Below, piece after piece: positions 1-12,459 of a stretch of DNA of 64,000 bases. The first letter of the stretch is position 1, and every line of letters begins with the position of its first letter. Under the pieces are notes generated by a model. It made no database searches, had not been told where the DNA came from, and was given only the letters and a program-made list of their open reading frames with translations. The stretch is from Capitulum mitella (Eukaryota; Arthropoda; Thecostraca; Pollicipedomorpha; Pollicipedidae): the NCBI GenBank assembly GCA_030062745.1, contig CP099854.1, positions 9,946,014 through 10,010,013 on the forward strand, read 5' to 3'. Made by a program: the position numbers and the translations under genes.

Positions 1-1526
1 TACAAATATAGTTCAAGCATAACTTTACATGACTGAAAATCATTTCCCAAAATCCAATTTTTTAGCACAGGAAAAGGATAAAAAGAATATGGACCAGCCA
101 TCAGTGGTTGTGAGAGTGATTTATTGTTTCAAATTACAATAATTTTATTCAAAGAAAAGTTCAAATTTGACAGCCCAGCTAGCATATGTCACATGATGCA
201 AAGATTGTCTTTAGGATAGCAGCATTTATACAAAAGACTTTTGTGTAGCAGATTTAGCCCCATGGGTCAGCCAACATTCCTTTGTGAAACATATAACCAA
301 CAACATTCTATCCTCCCCAGCATGGGATTGCAACAGATGACATCTTTCCCTTAATCAGCCCATACTATGGTAATGGTATTTTCACCAATACGAGCACTTC
401 TGGTGCCCTATTTGATGAAATAAGGCACCAAATTTGGTGCCATTTTTTGTGAACCACACACACTACCACACACTGTCAAAAACCTGAATATGGATGTCTC
501 TGCAGTAAAACTGCAGCAGAGCAAAATAAAACAAAAAGCCCCAACATCAGGCAAACTGAATAAAGGGTACACTACCAATGCATTGCAACTACGAAAAGGG
601 TATACAATGAAACCAGAGTAAATACAAGGCAAGCTCAGCTATGGTCTTATGTACCAGACACGTGAACAGATCTAATAACTGTGAGCTTCGACAAGATCAG
701 ATCCAACAGTTCAGTGGCCTTGAAATTCAGATATCATAACGTACCATTATGTGATGCTGGTCAGCAGTGTTCATGGCGGACTGGAAACTTTACACAGTTT
801 CTACCTCTATTTACAGGTTATACCAAAAAAGTACGAATCTATCAAATAATGATGAAACGATGGATCCGAAGAAACCAGTGAGATCGAACTTACTTGTACA
901 AAGTGCCGGGGAGTTCTGAAGGGGCCGAGAAAAGATCGCGACGTTTAAACACTGCCGACAGCCGCTTCGACGCCCTCCAATAAGAGCCAATGGTGCTTCG
1001 TAACCTCCCTCAGTACACGTAAAGCCGCCCCGCACCGAAGCCGGTTTGTTGTTACAGAACGCGTCAGCATAAGCACCAAATCAAGAAAAAGGTTTCCCTT
1101 CGCCACATTTCTTACCCAGTAACAGATCAATTCTGTTGTTTTGCGGCCTGTTTTCACACGGGTCTCAATGTCAGCGTTCAAAGATGTAAAATACTCCAAA
1201 TTCTTCTTTCAAATCTGAAACCTTTGAACTACTACTTTCTCTGAGAAAATATTATCCTGATGATAAAGGTAAGAATAAACCTTTCTTTAAGAGGGGAAAG
1301 TGACGCATAGCAGACAAATTCTAATGAAGACAGATAAGCCGCACATGACCTAATTTGGCTTCTCGAAAAGCAAGAAGGGGAGGCGCGTGGGCGATTGGGA
1401 CCGTGTCGGTGTTAGACGGGGTCAATTTGGGCCGTGTTTGGTGTCGATCCTCTTAAGCAGGAAAGAACTTCAGTCCTATACTTGCAAGATATTGGCAAAG
1501 TCTCTAAATTCCTGGTCGCAACAAAT
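1..1526. other. Upstream non-coding DNA of prefoldin 1
   Basis: I see no convincing gene here. Short open frames have no recognisable domain and overlap on both strands. The last ~150 bases before the first ATG of the prefoldin gene presumably hold its 5' UTR and promoter. No clear TATA box was seen, and the transcription start cannot be placed from sequence alone. Confidence 0.5.
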
Positions 1527-3940
1527 ATGTCTGGAGCATCAAAAGAACCAGACATGGAGCTGAAGAAGGTGGGGTGCTTCATTGCCGAGCATCTTGGACT
1601 TCCAACATTGGAGCGTTTTGAACACTTTTGTCTTTTTTTAGAATATGGATCGATATGACTCCCCAAAATGTTTTGCCAGCGTAGGGTTTGAACATCTGTT
1701 TCAATATTTGTTCGAGAACTGGTAGATAAGGTTCCATGTGTAACCATTGTTGTGTGTTTGCTATTTTCAATTGACTGCTGTGTGCTGTGCAGCTAAAGCT
1801 CAGTTTTGTTTTGCCCAAATGAACAATATTTGGTGTATCCACACAAGTTTATGGCATTAGGTTGAATCTTTGTCGTGCAAAAAACTATGGATGTACCTAA
1901 TACCCCTGCTAGTAATTTTGGCCCAAAATTAAAATATTTTGTTGATTGGTTTTAGGCATTCATGGAACTGCAACAAAAGATGCAGAATACAAACCAGTCA
2001 ATCAGATTGTCTGATATGCAGATTGAAACACTGAAGCGGCAGATACACCATGCAACGCTTACAGACAAGGAGATTCAGGTGGGTGATATGAGGACAATGC
2101 AAGTCTTCATTTTAGCAGAATGTGTCATGCATAACTGTACCATTTAATGTTTTTGTAGTGTATATGCCCCAGCTTGTTTTGTTTTGTATAACTGATATAC
2201 TTATGAGGGTTGAAAAGGTATGGAAAGCAACAAAATTTGAAAGGTAGTGAATTTGAGCTGTAGCCACAACTATTTTTTCATCATTATTCCTTTGTAAATT
2301 TTGATTGAATGGCTTGCTAGATGACATTGGGATCAAAGCCCATGCTGATCAGTGCTTGTTGCATAGACTGATCCATACATCTCATCATGCAGCTCCAGGT
2401 TAATGGCATAATTTGGCAGTAAGGGATTATCATGCTAACATGAACACAGTTGAGTGGTAACCATTGCCTTTCTCTATACATTAGTGACCAGTTGACCTGC
2501 AAGAGAAATAGGAAGTGCTGAGGCAGCTCAGACCCACCTTGCCAAAGTGGGGAGTGGTTGGTTGGTTGGTTGGTTATTAGGGCTTAGGGGTGCACCAACT
2601 ACAGGTTCATTTGGCATCCAGTGGGGAGTGGTGATAGGTGATCTGTCAACTGAGCTTTTGACACAACTAAGCCTAGCAGTTGATCTGTCAACTGAGCTTT
2701 TGACACAACTAAGCCTAGCTAAGCCTGAACTGAACCTATTAGATGATAAAAGAAACTTAACCCTTAATTAGAATGATTTAATTTCTATGGAGGTGAGATA
2801 GCTTTGTTAAAGTGAAAAAATGCAAACAGCTGCAGTGTAACATTTGTCATAGTTGATGAGAAGAAATCTGCAGAGTTTGCATTGCTTACCTTCAGTAAAT
2901 GTTTGAAACAGTTTATCATCTTAAGATATGGCAGTACTTTGGAGGGAAATTGTACTGTAGAAAAATACCATAGAAAAATTACCTAGGAACTGCATCCATG
3001 TGGATGATAATTGGCACCCAACATTTCAAGCTGACTGGACCAATACAAAACCACCCAGGACTAATGTAACTTAACTCTTCTATATTACTGATATTTCATC
3101 CTGTATTTCTTCCTTTCCCAAGGCTAGTTTTCAATGTTATACTGTATCATTCAAGCTCTTTTTGTAGTAATTACCCTACCCTCCTTGACCCCCACCATGC
3201 ACTTTAAATATTTTTTTATATGCCCCTTAAATAAAGCCTAAACTGAAACAGGAAGATGCTAGAAACAAATTCATTATTAAAGGCACATGGGTGACAGCAT
3301 CCCAAATCGTTTTGGTTTCAGTACCAATATTAGTTGCAGGAGAAACCAAAGTTACTGTAGTCGGGTCTGAGGTGTCAAGTTCTCACACAACCACACAATT
3401 TCGTACAGGCAGAATCACGTGGGGCCTGGGGACATGAGTTCAGGCTTTTACCGCACACAGTCAAGTTGTGCCGTAAAGTCGACTGACGTGGTTTACTGCG
3501 TGGAGCAGTCTGCTCGACGTCATTCGCGCCGATTCGAACGCTCTGGCAGGCGGTCCCGGCGGAAACTCGGGTCTACGACGGAATCGGGCGGATGTTCATC
3601 CTCAACGACGTCCAGAACGTGCGCAAAAATCTCGAGAAGCGGCAGGCGTCGCACAAGGAGAAGATCGCCAAACTGGAGGTCAGACAGGCCCTCTCTCCCT
3701 CTGTCTCCGATGGCGTGGCCTCCGTTGGTGGCATTTTATGCATTTGTTTGTTACGTTTAGTTCACGTTGTTTCGCATCCTCCTATCTCCTCAAGGCACAC
3801 CGGAACTATTGCCACCGATGTGATTTTTTCGTTTCGTTTGTTTCCAGAGCAACAAGCAGTACCTTGAAAAAAGTCTGAAAGAGTCTGAAAATAACCTCCG
3901 GGAACTGATCAAAACGAAGCAGAAGATCTCCGCCAGCTAG
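1527..3940 (+). CDS. PFDN1: Prefoldin subunit 1, four coding exons
   Basis: Beta-type subunit of the hexameric cytosolic prefoldin co-chaperone, which hands unfolded actin and tubulin to the chaperonin CCT. Coding exons are 1527-1568, 1956-2078, 3550-3678 and 3848-3940. All introns are GT-AG and phase 0. The joined product is 128 residues (human is 122). Exon 1 gives MSGASKEPDMELKK. Exon 2 gives the first coiled-coil helix with the family motifs LSDMQIETLKRQ and LTDKEI. Exon 3 carries the beta-hairpin motif VYDGIGRMFIL, and exon 4 the second helix, SLKESENNLRELIK, ending at TAG. The start was chosen because exon 1 ends in ELKK exactly where the human protein has the same residues before its exon 2. 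Introns carry a 42-bp tandem duplication and a solitary LINE tail (listed separately). The gene appears intact; I infer it is functional. Confidence 0.95.
2554..2622 (-). mobile_element. Solitary LINE 3' end in prefoldin intron 2
   Basis: A (GGTT)n run followed by a ~50-base block matching the block at 39,736-39,790, the 3' tail of the RNase H-type LINE on the minus strand. A third copy, in the opposite orientation, lies at 21,602-21,669. Only the terminal ~70 bases are present, as expected of an extreme 5'-truncated (dead-on-arrival) insertion. It lies inside intron 2 and does not touch the splice sites. Confidence 0.5.
2639..2722. repeat. 42-bp tandem duplication in prefoldin intron 2
   Basis: The block beginning GATCTGTCAACTGAGC occurs twice, 42 bases apart (starts near 2640 and 2682), nearly identical. 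It looks like a recent two-unit tandem duplication without coding consequence. Confidence 0.85.
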
Positions 3941-4493
3941 GCTTCACTGCAGATAGCCAGCTGAATGTCCATGTCTGTAAATCAACGTCTGGTGCACGTG
4001 AAATCCCAGCTCATAACGTTATCGCAGCTGAAAGCATCACAGCGGCCGGGCGTGCTGCCACCTGTCGCCGGACGCCCGAAACAACGCGCCGTTTTTCCGC
4101 TGGCCTCGTTGTTTTCCCGCGGTGCTCTGCGTTTGGGGACGAAGGCTCCCGTGAAACCAGTGAGCGGGCCCCGCAGGCGGCGTCTCGCACGCCGGCTGCC
4201 GGTGGCTCCCAGTCCGCTGCTTGTCGGTCTCCTCTGCCCCGTCACGCGGTCGCCGGACGCTCCGACGGCACGCGTTTGACGCACTACCACGTTTTATTGT
4301 TCCACCACCGGAGTACGTCTCTTGCCGCACGCGTGGTCGGCGAAACGAAGCCCGCTTCTCCGAAACGCTTACTTCGCGGCCGGCACTGCAGACGGCGGCG
4401 CGGACCTTTTCATCTTGTTGTCCACAGTCCTCGGAAAAGTGCACCTGAGCTCGGCAGCAGTGTTCGTCGGAGCCGTACTCAAAGCTTTTACCT

Positions 4494-4499
4494 AATAAA
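4494..4499 (+). promoter_or_regulatory. AATAAA polyadenylation signal candidate for prefoldin 1
   Basis: Canonical AATAAA about 550 bases after the prefoldin stop codon. It is the first perfect signal I found downstream in the sense orientation. Use of this site is inferred. Confidence 0.5.
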
Positions 4500-4559
4500 A
4501 TTGCAGGGAAACGCGCGTTTTGTATCATAATTTGGGTCCTCGCCACCGATGCGAAACAG

Positions 4560-7500
4560 TAGCCATCGTCCGAAGTTGTTGAGCCGAGGAGGCATCTAGC
4601 CCTCGCCGAACGGAAGGGATTTTCAGTCGCACTGATAACTTCGGGGGGGGGGTGGTGGTAGGAACCCTCCCCTCTCCACCTGACCCCTAACTGAGCTAGC
4701 GCCTCGGGACAAAAAGCTATCTATAGCTTTGGGGTCAGACAAGCCTAAAATTGTCTCCGTTATATTCATTGTCAAAACAAAATTGTTAAAAAAAACGTTC
4801 TAGGATCACAAAAGTTCATCTTTGGTCACTAATTTCGTTTGGCCTTGAGAAGGTCATAAACCTATCTAAAGTAGTATGTTCACATGTGGGTTACCATTCT
4901 GAACCGACTTCATGTCCGTCATCTGCCGTTCCTACACACCTTTGCCCGAAAACAGTAAAAAATCGATATTTGGCGCGAAAATCGCGCTGCAAACCTTCAG
5001 TAATGACGTCATAGCCCGGTGACCTGAGATGACCTAGGGCTACTCTTTTCACACAAATGCGCAAAGAATGTGTCGTAAGATATGCCAAATTTCACGACTC
5101 TGTCGTGCGCCGTTTTGCTGTGGTCCCGGAAACCGGCTTCGTTTTATCGATCTGTACCGGATTGTTTGTTCTTGGTGACTCCCTTCGTAAGCTTCTTGCA
5201 TTTCGCCCGACCACCTAGGCCTGTCCTGACTGCTATCAGCGTGGTGGCTGACCGTCGATCGACACCTACGTCAGACTTCTTTCCGGAGGTCGGCACGCCG
5301 ATGATCCCCTTCGACATGACCAAGCACAGAAGCCAGGCGTACGAAACCGCAGATCAAAATCCACCGAATGCACTCCTGTACACCCCTTTCCCCCTGAAAA
5401 AGGCAACACGCGCGAGCCAAAACACACCCATGTGTGCAAAAACCTTCATTACACGAAGATCGCGACGCAGTGGAGTCCACAATATTCTCCCCGCTCCAGT
5501 GGCCAGAGGTTTTTATTTCCATGGTGTTGGTTGGCTGGCGATGAGGGCTTGAGCTCCGGCAATCATGGGAAGTGAGCAGGGATCACGAGCTGCACAACCC
5601 AGATGCAACAAGACCGGCGAGCGTTATTGGAATTTGTCCTCGGTAAGGTGCTCTGTATCTTGTAAGAAACGATGTTGTCCGTATCTCCGGGTATGGAAAT
5701 TTCACGGTGACTGTCAGCAGATTTACAGAAAGATTGAAATTTTGCGACTAAACGTTTCCTACACGTAAACCTTTCGTGCCGCAAACGGATGGCAGACTGC
5801 CTTGCAACCCAATCCCACCTGAGGCCATTCCCCGGTAACCACTGCCCACTGTGCTGTACACAGTGTGTGATATCAGCCCGATATCGAAAGGCAGCAGCGA
5901 TATCTTCGCGTACAACAGTGTTTTCTAACATCCAAGGTTGTTTTTGGATCCACGCACTTTCGCTTTTCTCGCAACACGGCACTTGTAACGAGATGAACTC
6001 AGGGGCGCGGGAGCTTCTCCGCAGTTGAGGGATGGGGGAGGGCAAAGAAGTATTTTGGGCCAATTCTCCCCAATAACGCACATAAGGTCAATGTTTAATT
6101 TTAAAGAAGTTTCGGGGGCAACTGGCCTCTAACCCCGTCCTTCGCTTCCCGTGTCCTTGAATGCCCTTGGGAAACAAACTTTGTAGTCTGCAGTTAATAA
6201 GGAAGATAATTCGGCCTTCGATGCGACTTAGCTTTTGGCGTAACTTTACGAAATAGATCATGTCTTCGGAGAGACTGCTTCTGGTAAGGTGAGACTTAAC
6301 ACGCCCCATACTAGAGCGGGTTGAACCGCCTCAGGTTTTTCCGCCATAATGGAAAAGCTAACAAAAAAAGCGCAGTCACCAAAGTTACAGTACCTTTTTC
6401 CATCATTCATTGAACATATTCTGCCAAAAATTTTAGCTCCGAAGCAGGTCAGGTCAACGACCCAGGCCAGGTCAATGAGGTCCACCTCCCAAAAAAATTG
6501 ACCCCGATGACTTTTTCATAGTTGGACCCAATTTGCTAAAACTTGCAAGAGTTATGGCAAATGATAGAATGTACAGCTTTTATATTTCAGACTTTTTTTC
6601 GGAAAATTTCAGGTCAGTGACCTTGGGTCATATCAAGTTTAGCGTCTTTTGAGACTTCGTCTAAATTTGAACATATTTTTACCGGATTGCGAGGCTCGGA
6701 TATTATCAGCAACATCACCTCTGACATGTGCTACGATCATGTCACCAGAACACCGCGATTTTAGTTCAGGTCATGACCAACAAACATAAGGGCATGTTAC
6801 AAACCCGTACTTTTTTGGAATTTTTCCGAGTTTTTGGAACTGGCAATTTGCAGCACCATCGGGCTTGAACAGCAACTGAATTGGAGTTTATGGCCCAAAA
6901 TAATTTCACCCCACACTATAGGGCAAAGCCAGGTCACTAAAGGTCATCTAAGGTCACCCATTCTGACCCGAGCAATGCACTGAAGAGTTTGTTGTGGTTT
7001 TGAATAGCTCACTAGAATGTGTAAAAGCAATACTAGAAGTAGATTGTGGGAATAAGGTTTCATGAAAAGAAGATTCCTTCATGGATATGTGCAACTCCCT
7101 TATCCATCCCCACAGCCGGCGCATCAAGTGGCATCGGAGACGGTTGGCTGGTGACTTCATATGACCTTTCTTGGCCTGTATAGACTATCGTTTGAAAATT
7201 TTACCTTACTAAGTTCAACGGTTGAACTTAGCTGACCTTTGGTCCAACCCGAAACCGTGCTTGGGTATGTACAGTGTGCTTGACTATCTTATCAGCACCA
7301 TCGTTTATGCAAATAAGCCGAAAATAAACATGCTCATCAGTAAGAAGAAAGAGGACGTACATTTTGCCAATGCACCATTTTGGAACGATGACGTGATCTG
7401 ACCTGACTCGCGCTGCAGGTCAGAAGCAGATAATTTTTTCGTAAAAAATATTGTATGGCGTGCTATTAGCTATCTTGCAAGGCATAATTTGAAACAAAAT

Positions 7501-7785
7501 ATGGATTAGTTGCTGGAACTATTAAGAAATGCCAAAACCCCAAATTTTGAAATTTTGAGTTACACTTCTTTAAGTTTTGGCAACTAAAAAATGTCTTTTT
7601 CCTGGTTTACAATTTACGTGCTTGCCAATGATATACCTCTCTTTTATTTCCTCCGATACATGGTCCGCGCGTTAAGTATCGCCAGGCAAAAATGGTCTTA
7701 ACTGGCTGCCGGACTTTGGACATGATTATGAAAATACGCAGCCTTTATTTTTGACAGCCAGTTTTACAGCGGCAGCGCCACAGAA
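4560..7785. other. Non-coding, AGGTCA-containing relic DNA
   Basis: No supported gene. Open frames at 5082-5552 (+) and 5563-6081 (-) overlap neighbours and show no domain. From about 6,430 to 7,450 the DNA carries repeated AGGTCA/TGACCT words, for example around 6,446-6,482, 6,930-6,956 and 7,396-7,422. They resemble the interior of the TTAA-flanked elements elsewhere, but no terminal TTAA repeats are seen, so this is probably an old decayed copy of a related element. A G-run lies near 4,643. Confidence 0.4.
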
Positions 7786-7794
7786 TTTAAGTTC

Positions 7795-7965
7795 CAGGGG
7801 AGGGCCCTTTTCAGTTGACAAAACGGGGCCTCCTGGCAGGGGGGCCTCCTGATTCCTACAGGGGGCTTCCTGACCCAACGAAGGGACTCCTTATCCCAAA
7901 ACAGGGCCTCCTGTTCAAGAACAGAGGCCTCCTGGTACAATGAAGGAATCTCCTAATCCAGAGCA
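7795..7965. repeat. Degenerate ~30-bp minisatellite (GGGCCTCCTG-type)
   Basis: Five to six imperfect units built on GGGCCTCCTG plus a short AT-richer spacer such as TCCCAAAACA. The same unit type reappears at about 9,484-9,545. Confidence 0.6.
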
Positions 7966-9117
7966 AGGGCTTTGTAACAAAACTATTTTCCTAACCCAAA
8001 AATTCTTTGGTCCTAAAGGTAGTTTGAAGTAAAATTCTAAAGCATTCCTATAAATATCTCCATTTGTAGAACGGTCCCACTGTTAAGCCGTCCAAGGCTA
8101 AGGTCGACGTCACAAACAAAGACGTCTGGGATGTCCAAGTGTAGCAGATTTCTGACTGCCTGACGTGATAGTTTGATTATTGGCGACCTCGTTTGCGCCA
8201 GTCTTTTCCACCGCTTCGGTTCTTGCAGCCTTTACAGTTACGTCAGTCACTCGACCCGGATCAGAGACGAATATATGTTCCGCACTAACATTATATTTTC
8301 TTCCTTCATGCACTAACACTAGATGTACGGCCACTTTCGCACTAACACTATGTGCACCGTCACTCCTCACACTAACAGAACGAACGCCACCACAGTCTTC
8401 CATGCAGAATATCACTGAGCTTGAGCCTTGCCATATTGAGCAAAAACCGGCGCTACTTATATACTTCCTTCAAACGGAAATGATGAAAAGGACTGGTGAA
8501 ATTGTGATATCATATTCAGCTAATCAGGAGGCGTTTTGCAATCCAAATATTCTAGAAAGACTAGGTTTTAGCCAATGAACGGGAGTGAGAACGCACGGAA
8601 TTCAAAGAACTGGCTGATGTAAAGCGGATGCAAGAGCTCAGAGGTTTCCGCTGCTGTAAGCCATTTTAACATTAGAGAAAGGAAATATCGTTTAACATTA
8701 CGGATATGATTCACCTAACGGCACTGCGGCACGATTGCTGTATTAGAGGCGTTAATGCGTTCTCAGACGTCTTTGTCTGATTCCTGTCGGTGCCGACTCT
8801 GGGAACTAGAGTTGAAAGCATCTGGTAGCCTTAGACGGTTTTCACAAACCAAAGGATTTTGAAGGGAAACCTCTACGATTCAGAAAAAATTTAGAAAACA
8901 TTGAAATTTGAAGGTTTTCTGATACGGGTGCTTTAAAGCCATGACGTGAACCTTGTTACACCAAAGTCTTCTCGCTTTCAACAATGGGAGTGTTGCGCTT
9001 AATGGCATTCTTAATCACTAAAGCGACTCGATATTCCCCGTGAAAAAGTCAGTAAAAGCGACAAACATTGCCGAATAGCGTCTGGTGTTTCTTGGAATCG
9101 CTGCACAATGCCGCCAA

Positions 9118-9265
9118 CTCTGATTGGTCTAGAACTTCTCACGCCTCCAGTTTACGCTCCTTGTTTGATGGCATTACCCTCTCTCATTGGTTGACATCAC
9201 GTCAATTTTGCGCTTCCCGGCCCAGATCGTTTCCGTTTGTAGGAAGTATAAACGGCGCCCTGCTC
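9118..9265 (+). promoter_or_regulatory. Promoter-like patch (inverted CCAAT, CRE-like, TATA, E-box)
   Basis: Two inverted CCAAT boxes (ATTGG near 9,122 and 9,186), a CRE-like TGACATCACGTCA directly after the second, TATAAA at 9,247-9,252, and a CACGTG E-box about 20 bases further on. The order and spacing fit an RNA polymerase II promoter reading rightward. No recognisable coding exon follows, so it may be a retroelement or pseudogene promoter or chance. Confidence 0.3.
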
Positions 9266-9483
9266 GTCGTCACGTGACTCTTGTGATTTTGAAGCCATAG
9301 TGGAAGGATCTCTGTGTAGTGTGTGTGTCGGTGCTTGGTGGATGACTGAAATGAATAGAAGTTGGACTTAAAAGATTTTCTTTGTGACTGACTCGCGAGA
9401 AAGACTGGCAGGAGCGATGTCGTCACTACTTCAACTATCACTCAGGCAATTAGAAATTTGCCACAGGCCTTCTGATTCACAAA

Positions 9484-9545
9484 GGGGGCATCCTAATCCA
9501 GCAAAGGGCCTCCTCATCCCAAAACAAGACCTCTTGATACGGAAC
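9484..9545. repeat. Second patch of the GGGCCTCCTG-type minisatellite
   Basis: Two to three units matching the array at 7,795-7,965, including the spacer TCCCAAAACA. About 1.5 kb of unrelated DNA separates the two patches. Confidence 0.5.
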
Positions 9546-9642
9546 TGACTCTTCACATTTCCAATGTTTCGGATGTCTTTGGGTATCATGTCAACGAATT
9601 CAGTTCATCGCACGTCGCGTGCTGTATTTGGACCAAAATGTA

Positions 9643-9805
9643 CGACGTTAATTACAATTACATTTACAAGGAATCGGTTACAAGGAACCAATTACAATTA
9701 CGTTATTAATTAATTACATTGAATCGGTTACAAGGAATTAATTAATGATTGAATGAATTAATGGATTAATGAATGAATGAATTAATTACAAGGAATCGGT
9801 CGATT
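9643..9805. repeat. Low-complexity AT-rich tandem repeat
   Basis: Repeats of GGAATCGGTTACAAG (three times) mixed with ATTAATTA and GAATGAAT runs. No coding content. Confidence 0.75.
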
Positions 9806-10035
9806 TACATCCCATCCCTGAGATTTACATTACATCTTTGCGAAGCTGTGGCATGGCTCATTGACCCGCGTCTTTCCCGAAAAGGGGAAGGCACGAGTAA
9901 GAACGTCAGACACGTCAACTTTTTTGCTCTGTAATATAACTTTGCGACCAAACGGTGCAGTGCCATCTCATTATGGAGCGCAGTTGCGAACGTCATCCAC
10001 GGCGTCCAACGCCATCCAAAATCCAGCAGATTCTC

Positions 10036-11255
10036 TTAACCCTATTCCCGGCAGGGGGGGCGGGATCCGCCCCCCCTCGGGTTTTTTGCTTGCCAATTCG
10101 AGGCTGTTTGACGCAGCTTCACGAAACTTGGTGACTTTTCCTAGCTATTCTTTCTACGCGCTGTGACAAAATTTCACAATTGTGCTTTGCTCAGGAGCGG
10201 AGCCAGGCAACGTTTTTGGGAGGAACCTCAGGTCATTTTTGGCCATGTTGAGGGTAAAAGGAAAATGTCTGCCAAAAACAGAGTTTTTAAGATAGAACTT
10301 AAAACGTTATATGGATGTATAGCTTAATAGTTAGGAAATGCGCACACAAAATGTTGTTTATCTGAGGTCACTTTACAAGGTCAGGTCAAGGTCAAAAGTC
10401 AAAATTTATTTTTTTGCAATAATTTCGGCGACGTTTTTTCAAATGCCAAACCCGGAATGTAAGTGACGTAGAAAGGTACCCTATACTTGTGTACCAAGTT
10501 TCAGTTTGATATCAGGTCGGGTTACGGAGCTATGACCTACAATGTCAGTGCGCGTACTTTATATCGCAATAGCCATAAAATGAAATTTTTGGAATAGAGT
10601 GAATTCAGATGATTGAAAACGTTTACAGATAGTATCAAATGCACACGAGATCATTCCAGGTGACCCCAAGGTCACTGGAGGTCATTTAAGGTCAAAGGTC
10701 ACAAGTTGATCTGAAGAACGTGTGACCATGACAGTTCCCCCTTTTTCATGTCCCTGGCACCGCCTATGCTAACATTATACCAACATTGCAATACGATTTG
10801 TACTTCTTTAGCATAGCATGACTAGCAGAAGCCAAAAAAGCGTTTTTGCCTTTTTTGTTGATTCAGTTGTTGGAAAGTTAATCCTCCTATTTTTGAAACC
10901 CTGTGAACGCCCATGAATTTTCTCAAAATTTCAGATTTGTGGACCCATGGTAAAAGCCCTATCCATAATCTCTCGATTCTACCAGTTTCATTGAAATCGG
11001 TCCATAAACGAAGGAGTTATAAGAGGTCCAAAAGTCCCCCCTATTTTGACATTTTTGCCTTCCTGTATCCACAAATTTCGAAATTTTGAAAATTTCTTTT
11101 TGTAAAAATGTAGTTCACGTCACGGCAAATCGATTTCCGTTTGTTGCGACGAAATCGGACGAGTAGTTCTCGAGATCTCAGGGGGGGGCCGAATCCGCCC
11201 CCCCCCCCCTGCCGGGAATCGGCCATACCGTCTAGCCTTCCGGGAATAGGGTTAA
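10036..11255 (+). mobile_element. TTAA-flanked piggyBac-like non-autonomous element, family A copy 1
   Basis: Bounded by TTAACCCTATTCCCGG and its inverse CCGGGAATAGGGTTAA. TTAA target duplications with CCC-starting inverted repeats are the hallmark of piggyBac. At 1.22 kb it has no transposase frame. Inside each end lies a G-run/C-run palindrome (near 10,053-10,080 and 11,181-11,212). The interior holds about ten AGGTCA or TGACCT words (10,229-10,701), including a perfect DR1 at 10,689-10,701. Three further copies lie at 13,973, 22,304 and 50,844. It was probably mobilised in trans; that is inference. Confidence 0.85.
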
Positions 11256-12420
11256 GGTGGGGGAGAGCTCAGTGAGAATTGAAATCATACGAAACCCGTC
11301 TGCTAGGAAGGCAATGTGCAATGGGTTTTATTAATAAATGCGGGCCTAAAGATGAGCGGGCCCCGGGACTCCCCTCCGGCTATGCTGGTGACGTCAGCCA
11401 AGGTCACCTTAGGACGACCTCATAAAACAATGAATTTTTACGATCTCGCCGGTTTTTTTAGCCTGCCCAATCATCGATTTGGTACTGCCAGCACCGTATC
11501 GAGAGGGGATTTCGCAAAGGAATGTCCTGCAGTATGTGCTAAAATGACATGAGCTCGCAGCAGGCCACTGTGTCTGTGTCAGACTAGTTGCCATTGTTTG
11601 TCAAATAACGCCAGGTTACTCAGCAAAAACGGTTGATGTAGGCATTTCCAGACTTTCTGGTGCAAGCACAAGCATTTAGAAGCACTTTTAAGAATTTTAC
11701 GTTTATGTATTGTTTTGTTGTGGTCATAGAGGTTTATCGTGTTTGTTGAGTTTTATAGTGCTTGTGAGGTTTTATGTCATAAGTCTAGTACGTAAAATAT
11801 AACCGACTTCTTGATGGAGTGTAGCAAAGCTAGGCATGTGTCACGATTTTTATCAGACCTGCATTGGTATCTTATGCACGCCCTGACTCGGCTTTAGGAT
11901 ATCCGTAATCTCCGACTGGAGCCTAAGTAATAACGGCATTCCTGTATTCCCCACCTCAGTCAAAGAAAAACCTTTGATGCGACATGTGAAGTGAGAAAAA
12001 ATCCTGAGGTTAAAAATGCCATAGTGTCATCCTTAACGACCTATACCTCGACCTCCAGTCTCAACCCACATCCGCTGCGACGCGACAGACCGCTTCATCA
12101 GTGCTGGCGAAAGGTGTGGGTGGAGACAGGATGTTTGATTTCGGACCAAACATACTGCAGTGTGTCTCTCAGCAAAGTGCGTCTAATGTTTCAACTCAAT
12201 ACACGTTCAACGAATCCGCAATGATAGAATCGAGAGGCACACCCAGGCGCTATGTACACATTCATGCAGGTGCGTGATACAATGTTTAAATGCAGACAGT
12301 TATAAATACACATCAGCTTCGCATGTAAAAATGAATACAAAAGCGTTCTTCTCCTCCGGTGCATCCCTGATCAGCAGTCCGAGGAGATTGTGACGCTGCG
12401 CTGTAGCCCTGGATGCTCCC
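11256..12420. other. No feature seen
   Basis: Unique-looking non-coding DNA. Short open frames (for example 11,316-11,552 and 11,991-12,224) have no recognisable domain. Confidence 0.4.
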
Positions 12421-12459
12421 CAGTTGAGAGAGCAGTCCAGCCGTTTGTGCCACGGTGCC

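Noticed and set aside
4037-4546. 169-residue minus-strand frame over the prefoldin 3' region
   Set aside because: It is antisense to the prefoldin 3' UTR in GC-rich DNA, with a mirrored frame on the plus strand and no domain.
5082-6081. Two overlapping 150-170 residue frames on opposite strands
   Set aside because: No domain, no splice or start context, and composition like the surrounding non-coding DNA.
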